In this document: one piece after another, positions 47,156 to 58,699 of the stretch
How the letters are laid out: every line of letters starts with the position of its first letter
How positions within the stretch are numbered: position 1 is the first letter of the stretch
Source: Bubalus kerabau
Lineage: Eukaryota > Chordata > Mammalia > Artiodactyla > Bovidae
DNA: 64,000 bases
Assembly (NCBI RefSeq): GCF_029407905.1
Contig: NC_073637.1
Location: 55,924,501 to 55,988,500, forward strand
Direction of reading: 5' to 3'
The notes under the pieces: model-generated
Seen by the model: the letters and a program-made list of their open reading frames with translations, nothing else
Databases searched by the model: none
What the model was told of the DNA's origin: nothing
Translations under genes and position numbers: made by a program

Positions 47156-48565
47156 CCAATACCACCAATGTTATTTGCCCTTATTTAAAATTTAGAATCA
47201 AGTTTTTATTTTCTTAGAAATTAGTAAATAGTTACTAGATTTTTAGAACTTTAAGACTGACATGAGTACAGTAACTGTAACTAAAGTGTGTCGGAAATCA
47301 TTGGTTGTTATCTTCATGAAAACCAAGTCTTAACATCTCATTCAATAACGTCAGTTCCTTAAAGCAAAATGTTCTGCCATGATGAGCTTTTCCTTTCTAC
47401 TTTAAGGACAAATGAATATTCTGATTTTTAAAATTTATTTTATTTTGCTTTTTGCCACAGTTTAATGTGACTTTCTAGTTCCTTGCTTTTAGGTTGAGCA
47501 GTCACGTTCTACTCTGTTTATTGGAAACCTAGATACATAAGACTAAGAGTTAGTTCGTAAGGTAAAATCAGACAGACTATGAAGAAATCAGTGAAAGGGG
47601 GTCTTATGTGAAGTAAATTCTCATTTCTTACTATTCTTCAGAAGCATCATGAATTTTTGTCACCTGTAATGAATGGCATCTTTTATCTCTAAAGCTACTT
47701 AATGCTCTTTTGTTTCAAAAAAGTCTTTCTTCTTTTCCAGTCATATGAAGCACATAGTAGGGAAATAATGTATACAGAAGATGAAACTAAAGAGTATGTC
47801 ATTATCTCCTGGAAATCTGTTTGTTGACTTTAACAATTAAATGAAATATTATTAGAAGAATTAACTCATTTTATAATTATAATGTGAGTTCAATGGAGAT
47901 ATAGGTATTTAAAACAGAAAAGAATGGTGTCTCTGGATTTTTGTCCTGCTTATTAGATCAGACCACAATACTTTACAAACTTTTATCCCCCAAGACAAAA
48001 AAAAAAATGTATTTTGTGATACAGAGTTCTGTATATGTATGATATGAACATATATTTAACAAAAGAAAAATGATAAAACTGTTAGGGTGTTGCATACACA
48101 AACTTTGAAGAAAATATCATTCTGGGAATAGAAAGACTGAAAACACAAATATAAACCTGAAAAAGAGGTCAGATATTTTGCTAGTAGGGCCAGATTGCAG
48201 TAACGATATCATATAATTGCTTATTCCTGACAACTCAGATCTGTTAACAAGTGTTTGTTTACCTTTTCCTCATAGTTCTGTCCCTGATCCATGACCTCAA
48301 AAACCTCATATGGTAATTTAAAAAATATAACCATCTTTTTCACTAAAAATTTTGCACAACTGTGTGAATATGTTCTAAAAAAGAATTTGCTACACTGAAT
48401 TTTTTGAGGTTTGTGAGTAGTATGCTCTTTTTCCTCTTAAAAAATCTCATATCAGGAACATACCAAAATTTATACAGAATATACACTGACTCACAGATAT
48501 AAGGAGAGCATCATATAATATTGTGGTTAAGAGATCATTTACACTTTATAATTTAAACATATTTA
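47156..48565. other. Unannotated stretch
   Basis: No repeat or gene recognised. Confidence 0.5.
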
Positions 48566-48577
48566 CCAATTACTTCA

Positions 48578-48862
48578 GTTCAGTTCAGTTCAGTTCAGTC
48601 ACTCAGTCGTGTCCAACTCTTTGTGACCCCATGAGCTGCAGCATGCCAGCCCTCCCTGTCCATCACCAACTCCCAGAGTCCACCCAAACCCAGGTCCACT
48701 GAGTCGGTGATGCCATCCAACCATCTCATCCTCTGTCATCCCCTTCTCCTCATGCCCTAAATCTTTCCCAGCATCAGGGTCTTTTCAGATGAGTCAGCTC
48801 TTCGCATCAGGTGGCCAAAGTATTGGAGTTTCTGCTTCAATATCAGTCCTACCAATGAACAC
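48578..48862 (-). mobile_element. BovB 3' fragment with 12-bp target-site duplication
   Basis: CCAATTACTTCA at 48566-48577 and 48863-48874. Tail of four GTTCA units. 5'-truncated after about 285 bases. Confidence 0.96.
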
Positions 48863-49159
48863 CCAATTACTTCATTATATCATAATTAACTGTTTGCTTT
48901 CCTACATTTTCTAAAATATTTGAGGCAGATCATTTTGATATCTATTAATTTGTTGTTTTCTGTTATAACTTTTCTTGCACCTCCATTGTTTTCTTTCTGA
49001 GAAAGTGTTCCAATCTCACAAAGGATTTAAATATTTTTATTGATATGAATAGATACAGTTCCATGACAAATTATTAATCTAGTATGCAACATAAATGCAC
49101 TAATATATATGGATTATTTGGTCTCAAATAATATAGATAATAACCTTAATTTAGTGTAT

Positions 49160-49222
49160 TTAATAATATACTAAAATATACACACACACACATATATATA
49201 TACATCAACACACATATATTTA
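49160..49222. repeat. Mixed CA/TA simple repeat
   Basis: ACACACACACACATATATATA and similar runs, next to a BovB scrap. Confidence 0.85.
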
Positions 49223-49234
49223 TTTATGTCTGTG

Positions 49235-49413
49235 TAATATTGAGGATTGAAAACAGGAGGAGAAGGAGATGACAGAGAATGATGGATGGCATTACTAACT
49301 CGATGAACATGAGTTTGAGCAAGCTTCAGGAGTTAGAAATGAACAGGGAAGCCTGGCATCCTGCAGTCAATGAGGTCACAGAGTTGGACACAACTGAGTG
49401 ACTGAACTGAACT
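49235..49413 (+). mobile_element. BovB 3' fragment, diverged
   Basis: Starts ATTGAGGATTGAAAACAGGA and ends GTGACTGAACTGAACTGATA. Bounded on both sides by TATA-type simple sequence. Confidence 0.9.
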
Positions 49414-50138
49414 GATATATATACACACCCATATAAACACATATTTTTCATTATATTTCTTGAGAATAAGGAGCCCAGATATTGATTTTACAAATTTGAA
49501 TAAAGCTGATTCAAAAACTAGTGCTAGGAAGAGATATTTCATCAACTTTAAATTATGATAAGAAGTGTAGTATAATGATAGAATACTATGAAGCACAGCA
49601 AAAGGAAAAAAATCTTTGTAGATAAGTGTCAGAGAAGTCTTCATAAAAATGTTGATATTTGAAAGATGAGTAAGAACAATTCAAAGTATTTGGTGTGTGT
49701 TTGTATGCATGTATCCACAGGGAGAAAGTGCAGATTGGTTTCTTAGACCTTTTTATTATTTCTTTCAATATGGCTAGTCTGAGAGTTTTCCAAACTTTAA
49801 ATTGTTTAAATTGTTTTGACTATTAGTTCCAAAACTAGTTATGACTCCAATAGGCCACTTTCAAAATAATGAGATTAATTATAATAATATAATAATAATA
49901 TAATACTAGACAGGACTAAAGTCAGATATTTTGTATAGCTGTAAGTGAAACCCTTAAATTCTGTGTGTTTCAATTCTTCAACAATTATTTAGTAATACCC
50001 ATTTCTGTCACTTAGTATGATATCAATATAATATTAAAGAATACATAAATAAAACATTTTGAAAACAAACAGCCACAAAACATATACACAAATATCCTAA
50101 AACACTTTTAAAGAACAAACCAGAGTTAGAAACCACCT
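49414..50138. other. Unannotated AT-rich stretch
   Basis: Includes a short TAA/TAT repeat at about 49880-49906. No gene-like signal. Confidence 0.5.
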
Positions 50139-50149
50139 AATGATGATTC

Positions 50150-51436
50150 AAACTACCGTGCAATTGCACTCATCTCACACGCTAGTAAAGTAATGATCAA
50201 AATTCTCCAAGACAGGCTTCAGCAATACGTGAACCGTGAACTTCCAGATAGTCAAGCTGGTTTTAGAAAAGGCAGAGGAACCAGAGATCAAATTGCCAAC
50301 ATCCACTGGATCATAGAAAAAGCCAGAGAGTTCCAGAAAAACATATATTTCTGCTTTATTGACTATGCCAAAGCCTTTGACTGTGTGGATCACAATAAAC
50401 TGTGGAAAATTCTGAAAGAGATGGGAATACCAGACCACCTGATCTGCCTCTTGAGAAATTTGTATGCAGGTCAGGAAGCAACAGTTAGAACTGGACATGG
50501 AACAACAGACTGGTTCCAAATAGGAAAAGGAGTACGTCAAGGCTGTATATTGTCACCCTGTTTATTTAACTTATATGCAGAGTACATCATGAGAAACTCT
50601 GGACTGGAAGAAACACAAGCTGGAATCAAGATTGTGGGGAGAAATATCAATTACCTCAGATATGCAGATGACACCACCCTTATGGCAGAAAGTGAAGAGG
50701 AACTGAAAAGCCTCTTGATGAAAGTGAAAGAGGAGAGTGAAAAAGTTGGCTTAAAGCTCAACATTCAGAGAACGAAGATCATGGCATCCAGTCCCATCAC
50801 TTTATGGGAAATAGATGGGGAAACAGTGGAAACAGTGTCAGACTTTATTTTTCTGGGCTCCAAAATCACTGCAGATGGTGACTGCAGCCATGAAATTAAA
50901 AGACGCTTACTCCTTGGAAGGAAAGTTATGACCAACCTAGATAGCATATTCAAAAGCAGAGACATTACTTTGCCAACAAAGGTTTGTCTAGTCAAGGCTA
51001 TGGTCTTTCCTGTGGTCATGTATGGATGTGAGAGTTGGACTGTGAAGAAGGCTGAGCGCCGAAGAATTGATGCTTTTGAACTGTGGTGTTGGAGAAGACT
51101 CTTGAGAGTCCTTTGGACTGCAAGGAGATCCAACCAGTCCATTCTAAAGGAAATCAGCCTTGGGATTTCTTTGGAAGGAGTGATGCTAAAGCTGAAACTC
51201 CAGTACTTTGGCCACCTCATGCGAAGAGTTGACTCATTGGAAAAAACTCTGATGCTGGGAGGGATTGGGGGCAAGAGGAGAAGGGGACAACTGAGGATGA
51301 GATGGCTGGATGACATCACTGACTCGATGGACATGAGTCTGAGTGAACTCCGGGAGTTGGTGATGGACAGGGAGGCCTGGTGTGCTGCGATTCATGGGAT
51401 CGCAGTCAGACACTACTGAGCGACTGATCTGATCTG
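50150..51436 (+). mobile_element. Young BovB 3' portion with 11-bp target-site duplication
   Basis: The 1287-bp insertion is bounded by AATGATGATTC at 50139-50149 and 51437-51447. It begins within RT domain 1 (reading NYRAIALIS) and runs to the 3' end with a CTGATCTGATCTG tail. The upstream endonuclease half was lost at insertion (5' truncation), so this copy cannot move by itself. Confidence 0.97.
50193..51419 (+). CDS. BovB reverse transcriptase, open C-terminal fragment (408 codons)
   Basis: Retrotransposon reverse transcriptase, which copies element RNA at a nicked target. The frame is open upstream to the element's 5' border, so the ATG at 50193 is only an internal Met. Motifs in order: QAGFRKGRGTRDQI (about residues 21-34), motif A FIDYAKAFD (55-63), motif B region RQGCILSP (115-122), motif C YADD (157-160, at 50661-50672), then the long C-terminal region (CESWTVKKAE, LKLQYFGHLMRRVD). 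All catalytic Asp are present. The N-terminal AP-type endonuclease of full BovB is missing. Near the 3' end the sequence lacks four bases found in other copies (GCAAAGAGTC here GCAGTC), changing the last few residues to GIAVRHY. No promoter is visible. Translation in vivo is not implied. Confidence 0.85.
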   Translation: MIKILQDRLQQYVNRELPDSQAGFRKGRGTRDQIANIHWIIEKAREFQKNIYFCFIDYAKAFDCVDHNKLWKILKEMGIPDHLICLLRNLYAGQEATVRTGHGTTDWFQIGKGVRQGCILSPCLFNLYAEYIMRNSGLEETQAGIKIVGRNINYLRYADDTTLMAESEEELKSLLMKVKEESEKVGLKLNIQRTKIMASSPITLWEIDGETVETVSDFIFLGSKITADGDCSHEIKRRLLLGRKVMTNLDSIFKSRDITLPTKVCLVKAMVFPVVMYGCESWTVKKAERRRIDAFELWCWRRLLRVLWTARRSNQSILKEISLGISLEGVMLKLKLQYFGHLMRRVDSLEKTLMLGGIGGKRRRGQLRMRWLDDITDSMDMSLSELRELVMDREAWCAAIHGIAVRHY

Positions 51437-51532
51437 AATGATGATTCTAAATGATTCAACTAGATTATTACATATGACAAAAAGTTTTTCTTTCTTAGAT
51501 CACATGATATATACTCCTAGGCTATATTACCA

Positions 51533-51743
51533 AATTGAAAGTGAAAGTGAATTCACTCATTCGAGTCTGACTCTTTGCAACACCATGCACTGTAGCCTAC
51601 CAGGCTCCTATGTCCATGGGATATTCCAGGCAAGAATACTGGAGTGGGTTGCCATTTCCTTCTCCAGGAGATCTTCCAGACCCTGATTGAACCCAGGTCT
51701 CCCTCCTTGTAAGCAGACACTTTATCGTCTGAGCCACCAGGGA
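51533..51743 (-). mobile_element. Bov-tA SINE with 14-bp target-site duplication
   Basis: AGGCTATATTACCA at 51519-51532 and 51744-51757. Full tRNA-like head at right. Confidence 0.97.
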
Positions 51744-51825
51744 AGGCTATATTACCAGAAGAGGATAATTAGGTAGTCTCTTTATCTGCTCAGACTGGGG
51801 GAAAAAAAAATATTTTAAACCTTCA

Positions 51826-52310
51826 TCAAGGTGGTCAAAACAACAGAAATGTGTTTCTCACATTTTTTTTTAATTTTTTTTAAATTTTATTTTATTTTTA
51901 AACTTTACATAATTGTATTAGTTTTGCCAAATATCAAAATGAATCCACCACAGGTATACATGTGTTCCCCATCCTGAACCCTCCTCCGTCCTCCCTCCCC
52001 ATACCATCCCTCTGGGTCGTCCCAGTTTCTCACATTTTTAAAGGCTCCAGAGATCAAGACCAACATGCTAGCAAGTGGGTTTTCTCATGAGAGCTCTCTT
52101 TCTGGTTTGTAGACTGCTGATATCTGGCTTTGTCCTCAAATGAGGGAGAGTAAGAGAGGAAAGCAAGATCTCGAGTATTTCCTCCTTTAATTCTATCAGG
52201 AGGGCCCCACCCTCATGCTGTCTTTTAAATTTAATTACCCTCCAAAGATCCAGTTTCCAAATGCTGTCACTTTGTGGGTTAGGGCAATGCTAGGACATGC
52301 TGTCACTCTG
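51826..52310 (-). mobile_element. MaLR (MLT1-like) LTR split by L1
   Basis: CAAAACAACAGAAATGTGTT before the L1, then GGGCCCCACCCTCATGCTGT and AATTACCCTCCAAAGATCCA after it, match the reverse of an MLT1-type LTR. Outer borders approximate. Confidence 0.75.
51868..52024 (-). mobile_element. Very short L1 3'-end insertion with 15-bp target-site duplication
   Basis: GTTTCTCACATTTTT at 51853-51867 and 52025-52039. The insert holds only the L1 tail and about 125 bases of 3' UTR, identical in type to 10401-10597. Confidence 0.96.
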
Positions 52311-52736
52311 TAATCTGATGATCCTGAAATAATAATGATTTTATTATCTGCTACCAAAACTCTGCAGGCTGAAGTTTCTAACAAAAATTGACATTGTCAC
52401 CTCCTAGAGGTCACGTGTTTTTCTGTCACATGACTCAGTGAGGAATGATCCACTCACATTTTGAATCTTGCCTTCAGGAAAATCTCAGTCCTTTTTAAGG
52501 GCTTGAATGATTAAGTAAGGCTCACCCCAGTCTTCTTTCTCCAGGTCATGTCATTTATGCCACGTATCATAACTAATCATTGTTTGAAATTCATCTTATT
52601 CACAGTTCCTAGGGATTTTGCAGAGTGTCTATCCAAAGTGGTAAGGATCTTGAGGGCCAGCTTAGATTTCTGCCTATGGTAATGCTGCATATGAATTGGT
52701 ATTTCATTATGAAGACAACTAAATTTAGTGCAGTCT
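52311..52736. other. Unannotated stretch
   Basis: Nothing recognised. Confidence 0.5.
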
Positions 52737-52747
52737 AACCAGTGTAC

Positions 52748-52877
52748 CAGAGAAGGCAATGGCAACCCACTCCAGTACTCTAGCCTGGAAAATCCCATGG
52801 ACGGAGGAGCCTGGTAGGCTGCAGTCCATGGGGTCGCTAAGAGTCGGACACGACTGAAGTGACTTAGCAGCAGCAGC
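52748..52877 (+). mobile_element. Bov-A monomer SINE with target-site duplication
   Basis: GAGAAGGCAATGGCAACCCA to CGACTGAAGTGACTTAGCAG with a (CAG)n tail. AACCAGTGTAC (52737-52747) and AACCAGAGTAC (52878-52888) flank it with one mismatch. Very little diverged. Confidence 0.96.
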
Positions 52878-52888
52878 AACCAGAGTAC

Positions 52889-53455
52889 AAATGAACACAC
52901 TGGAAATGGTGTCTAGAAAAATATAATATTGCACTAAAAATTCTGTAAAAAAATGTATGGACCTAATTCAGAGGTTATATACAAGTTATACAAATTTTGC
53001 ATTTTGTATACACAAATTTAAAAATTGTATTTCAAGTACAATAGCGATAAAGTACCATCAAAAGAATTAAGTATCCTTATCTTTCAGTATTTAAAGATAT
53101 TTGTTTCAAAATATTTACCATTATAATTGTTTAAACACTTTTGAGTACTTCATCTTAATTAAAGGGTAAAATGCTATTGCTGACATTTTTAAGCTGTTAA
53201 TTAAATGATCCTCTTTACACAACTTTTTTTTTTTTTTTTTTTGCATTGAAATTCCTGAACCTGCATAATCTGCTTGATCTTTCAGTTACTCTTTCTCAGT
53301 GAGCGATGGTAGTGTTTGCCTTTAAAGTAGTTCTGCATTTACATAGTGAGCCACAGTACAGAAACTAAAGATAATATACTTTTTATTTACCTCTTCATCT
53401 AGCCTGGTGTGAGAAAAAACTAAAATGAGAGAAACAGCAGGAGCGTAATACAGAA
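52889..53455. other. Unannotated stretch
   Basis: Poly(T) at about 53224-53243. No gene-like signal. Confidence 0.5.
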
Positions 53456-53468
53456 GCATAGCTCCAAT

Positions 53469-54540
53469 CAAAATCAGTTCAGTCGCTCAGTCGTGTTGGA
53501 CTCTTTGCGACCCCATGAATCGCAGCCCGCCAGGGCTCCCTGTCCATCACCAACTCCCAGAGTTCACTCAAACTCACGTCCATCGAGTCAGTGATGCCAT
53601 CCAGCCATCTCATCCTCTGTCATCCCCTTCTCCTCCTGCCCCCAATCCCTGCCAGCATCAGAGTCTTTTCAAATGAGTCAACTCTTCGCATGAGGTGGCC
53701 AAAGTATTGGAGTTTTAGTTTCAGCTTCAGTTCTCCCAATGAACACCCAGGACTGATCTCCTTTAGGATGAACCGGTTGGATCTCCTTGCAGTCCAAGGG
53801 ACTCACAAGAGGCTTCTCCAACACCACAGTTCAAAAGCATCAATTCTTCAGTGCTCAGCTTTCTTCACAGTCCAACTCTCACATCCATACATGACCACTG
53901 GAAAAACCATAGCCTTGACTAGGCAGACCTTTGTTAGCAAAGTAATGTCTCTGCTTTTGAATATTCTGTCTAGGTTGGTCATAGCTTTCCTTCTAAGGAG
54001 TAAGCGTCTTTTAATTTCATGGCTGCAATTACCATCTGCAGTGATTTTGGAACCCCCAAAAATAAAGTCTGACACTGTTTCCACTGTTTCCCCATCTATT
54101 TGCAATCAAGTAATGGGACCAGATGCCATGATCTTAGTTTTCTGAATATTGAGCTTTAAGCCAACTTTTTCACTCTCCTCTTTCACTTTCATCAAGAGGC
54201 TTTTGAGTTCCTCTTCACTTTCTGCCATAAGGGTGGTGTCATCTGCATATCTGAGGTTATTGATATTTCTCCCCACAATCTTGATTCCAGCTTGTGTTTC
54301 TTCCAGTGCAGCATTTCTCATGATGTACTCTGCGTATAAGTTAAATAAGCAGGGTGACGATATACAGCCTTGACGTACTCCTTTTCCTATTTGGAACCAG
54401 TCTGTTGTTCCATGTCCAGTTCTAACTGTTGCTTCCTGACATGCATATATGTTCTCAAGAGGCAGGTCAGGTGGTCTGATATTCCTATGTCTTTCAGAAT
54501 TTTCCACAGTTTATTGTGATCCACACAGTCAAAGACTTTG
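53469..54540 (-). mobile_element. BovB 3' portion with 13-bp target-site duplication
   Basis: GCATAGCTCCAAT at 53456-53468 and 54541-54553 gives exact borders for a 1072-bp minus-strand insertion. Motif C YADD is intact (minus frame 54106-54507; RQGCISSP in motif B with L to S change) but stops and frameshifts (for example at 54105) break the protein into at least three pieces. Confidence 0.97.
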
Positions 54541-54553
54541 GCATAGCTCCAAT

Positions 54554-57500
54554 AGATGGTGTTAAAAAGTACCAAAGCAGTTATTATGCAAAGCCACATA
54601 TCCAAAACAAGAAACTTCCCCCACACACCCAAACTTCTTACTTTGTTGTTTTTTGTGACTTTTTTCCTCTTTAATTATGACCCTGAATTTTTTTTTCATT
54701 TTAGATTGATTTTAACTGTATAACAATGTTCCCGGTGAACACAGAAGAGTATGATTGAATGATACACAATTATACTTATTCAGTGTTTGAAAACCAAATC
54801 TAGTGAGAACTGATGGTTATGGTTATTGATTATTTTATACATATTTTCCTAGTATCTGAAAATGTAAAAAAGAGTCCAACATGAGTGAGCCAAAAAATAC
54901 TTTCATGATTATTTTTCTTTTGAGTTGCACATTTTAATAACATTTAGTTCGGAAGGAAAATCATATAATCAACTCAAAGCTGCCAGTCCCACATTGACTT
55001 TTTAGTCACCATTTTTGAGAGTAAAATACCAACTTAACTGACATTTGGAGTTAATAATAAAATGTATTCATCTAGTATCAATAGATCTACAGTTCAAATG
55101 TAAGCCGAATCAGGCAGACTTGAATATGTCTGGCAAACTGAAGGAGCAGGCCATAGATATGATTTACATCAGGGCTGAGAAGTGTACTGAGATTCAGGTA
55201 CACTGTATATGACCTAGTGAAAAGACTGATGACAGAGGGGGAGAGAAGATGCTGAGTTCAGTATAGTGGTATTCTCTAGACTGTAACTTCTTCTGCTCCC
55301 CTGGACCTCATGCTTCATATAAGGCCCTTGTGACATGTATTTGTGGAAGGAGGAAGTTGAGATAAGTGAACTAACCATGAAGACACATAGACTTAAACTA
55401 GGACTAGGCGATTGATCTATGAATAAATAGATATCAACTGTGAAATCAAGATGGTCAAAATGTTTCAAATGAGGATGTATGTATATTTCATTTTAAAAAT
55501 CTTTATAACTGTTTGAACTTTTTGACTATTCTTAATTATGGATTAATGGTCATTCCTAATGCTTCTTAAATTTTAAATAAGCAATTCACTTTATATATTT
55601 TTGATATAGAAATTCCTGACATTCTGCAGATTAGGGGCATGAAAGAGAAAAACAAAGAACAGAAACTATAAAGCAGTATTTCATAAATAATATGTAGAGA
55701 TATATATCAGCTTTTTTATTATCCAAATGGAAAGAATGATCCCAATTTAAATACTTGATTAATTAACTAATTTATTAATTAATTAAAGAAATAGCTTTGG
55801 CATCTTAGAAACTCAGAAGACAGTGGTTCAGCAGATGAGATGCTTATTGGGTAAGGCTGTCCTTAGCTCACGCCTTTCTGAGCAGCAGTGACTGGCAGGA
55901 GATGCCATGCTCATGAGCACATGTAAGATGCCTTGGAAATATTTAGAAGGTTTATTTTTAGAGACTTCACTTCTTATATCTGAGGTTATAGGAAAGAGGC
56001 CATGACATCCTGGTTAATCCTATTATGACATCCTATCTGTAAACACAGGTGGAGAGGCTTGGAAAAAAACAGATTTTCCTTAATCATTGTGGAAAAAAAA
56101 GTACTCATCTCTTCGTTCTACAGAAAAAATCATATGTATGTGTATATAAAGCTCTAATTCTTTTTTAAAAATTCTTCATGATTATTTGCATCCACAAGCT
56201 GCTGGGGCAGATAATGACTGGCCCATTTAATCCTTCATGCCTTTTCCCCTTCCTAATTTAACTGTTCCTAAACATATCAGTTGGACAAATTGCAAGGCAT
56301 TTAGAAACCTGCTCTAAAAACAATTATAGAAAAGTCTTATACATATTTTAAAACTCATTAATAAACAGAATTTCTCCTTACAGGTTGCCACCCAGAATTT
56401 AATGACAAACCAGCAATTAATGGAAGAGCCAACTGTTATGCAAAGTAGCTGAACCTAAATCTTTTACAAAGGTAAGGATAGATTATGATTAATTTACCTG
56501 CTTTATTCTTTTTTACCTCACCGCACTACATGCTGTTTGTCAGAGTCTTGCTGTTCTGATTTTAGAAGTGTGGGGCCGTGGCTTGTTTTTTGGAAACCCT
56601 GGAGTACTCAGCATGCTACTGAGCCCTCAAGCTCTTATCACCACAGGCAAAACTGTCAGTTCTAAGACACTGCTGAGAAGGAGACTCTCAGGAAAAAAGA
56701 AATGCAAAATAAACACTTTGTAGGGTTGATGGTCAGGTACTGCTGGAAAACTTATTAATGAAGGATTAAACATATAGAAATAATTCTCTGAGCCCCTAAA
56801 TTTTATTTACTACTCAAAAATATAGGATTAAAAGTAATCATGTTGATACAGTTTGAGAAATTATGCAAGCGTGTTTTGTGTTAGCTTAGCTAGTAAATAT
56901 TCCCACGTTGTTCATCTTTCTTTAATCCTCTAGCATTAATATAAGCAAATAGAATGCACATAGTTTTAGCACCTGTAATTTTTTTTTATGTGTGGGCATT
57001 GTGATAAATATTTTTAAACTCTAAGTTGAAAGTTTATTCATTTAGACAAAAGATAATTAGGAAGATGATGGAGTGATAGAGGTTATTCTATAGAATAACT
57101 TTAGAAATTTAAAATAAATGCTGACATATTATTTATTTTTTGAAATTTTCATTTTACCTCTTTTTAATAGCAGGGTAAAAGTAGAAGTTATCACTAAGAA
57201 TTTGATGACACACATGTATTACAGTCCTTGACATTGAACAATGTACGTTTACTTTTGTACATTAACTCACTTTTTTCCCCATAAAGCTTTAATTATCAGT
57301 TCATAACATGGGAAGACAGAAATCCAAAAATCAGGATTGAGGTTTGCCATCCCTTTGGCTTTTTGTAGCAGTGTTGCTGTTGAATCAAGTAGAAGGATGG
57401 AGAAAGCACAAGAGTTGAAAAATACCACAATAGGGCTAAGGTCACCTCTTTCTTTTTTCTTTACCTGTATTTGATATTTTCTTACCAGACATGCTAACCT

Positions 57501-58699
57501 GTGTGCATTTCACTCTGGAACTGAATGTCTGGTACTGACATTCTCCTAAAATTGTAGCTGTCCAGCCTTCACAGGTGGACAGAGGTTTAACAAGCAACTC
57601 TGGTGGAAGAGCTGCCTGCATTGGTTTAATCTGCTTCGCATCCCCTCCTGTTGTTGCTGTATTGAAACTTTGGCAGATCTTATGTCCCTGGACTGGTGCT
57701 GCTGTTTATCCTTCTTAAGTATGTTAGTAGAGAGGCAAAAGCTTTCCTGTAAACTGCCTTCCCCCCGCCCCACCCCAATATGGCACCCAACTCTTCCTCA
57801 TTCTCAACTGGAATGTTCCCCTTCTTTAACACAATCCTTTCATTTCCCATTATTTCTTTTCAGTTTTTATTCGGCTTGAAGATTCACATATTTTCCTCTC
57901 ATGTGGTGTCTCTTGGGTTGGACAGGGATGAGGAATGGAAGTAAGCATCCTTTGCTATTTGTTTACTTCTTTTATCCTTTGTATATAAGAACTATACATT
58001 GAAATGCTGTTTTGGACATTTAAAAAGATTAGTTTTATATCATGATTATCTTACTATGTCATTAAATATTCTTTGACAATGTCAGTTTAATGCCCTGTAA
58101 TAGTCTATTTCTTCTCATGTGACTTGGATTTGGCAATCTTTTCAAGGTCGCATGTAAATTGCAATGGAGGGGACAGCTTTGCCAATCAAGATTACTTTGA
58201 TTCTCTTATTACTTGAATCTACATGTCATTTTTCAATGATGTTATCTTCCTCGACAAATATTGAAATTAAAATTAAAAACCCAGTTTGCTTTAAGAGTGC
58301 AGATATGCAGATGCATGAGCCAAATCCAGGTATATCCTCAGAATTTTAGTCTTGAATTATTTCAGCTCCTCCAGGAAATTTACTATGACTTACTATCATA
58401 CTTGGATATTATTCCATTGCTCACAGTGATGATATAAAATTTCTCTTATTACTAAATATTCTTAAGTAGGTAACAATGTGAAAGGAAACAACTTTCTCAA
58501 CAGTCTGTACTCTCATGAGTTAGTGACCATGTTTTATTCAAACAGGTATCATCAGAGACTGCAACATTATAGGCATATATTTTATATTTGCTAAATTACT
58601 GAAACTGATTTCTGCATCTAACACATTAGAAAATCTAAACAGTTTAACCTTGGTAGCATCAGCCTCATTATACGTAATACCATTAATCTTTCTTCCAAA
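54554..58699. other. Repeat-poor stretch, about 4 kb
   Basis: No BovB, SINE, L1 or LTR was recognised, in contrast with the surrounding 50 kb. Local features are a TTAATTAA-rich patch (about 55755-55790) and the candidate exon at 56384-56471. GC is higher around 57540-57900, but no reading frame there is convincing. Confidence 0.5.
56384..56471 (+). other. Candidate 88-bp exon (splice-site signature only)
   Basis: A pyrimidine-rich acceptor TTTCTCCTTACAG ends at 56383 and a consensus donor AAAG/GTAAGG follows at 56472. In one frame the segment reads 20 codons from 56386 (CHPEFNDKPAINGRANCYAK) to a TAG at 56446-56448. The stop lies 23 bases before the donor, so an NMD-prone last coding exon, a 3' UTR exon or a lncRNA exon are all possible. 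I do not recognise the peptide. Splice-like pairs this close occur by chance, so the call is tentative. Confidence 0.3.

Noticed and set aside
50175..50540. Minus-strand 121-codon frame over the young BovB
   Set aside because: It is the antisense shadow of the BovB reverse transcriptase, which has the real motifs on the plus strand.
50765..51334. Minus-strand 189-codon frame, the second longest in the window
   Set aside because: Antisense of BovB C-terminal coding sequence. The same antisense peptide recurs wherever BovB lies (for example 53591-54145), so it follows the repeat and is not a gene.
53591..54145. Plus-strand 184-codon frame
   Set aside because: Antisense of the minus-strand BovB at 53469-54540.
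57546..57879. Overlapping frames on both strands in the GC-richer patch
   Set aside because: No start context, splice signal, domain or codon bias supports either; both are short and low-complexity in part.
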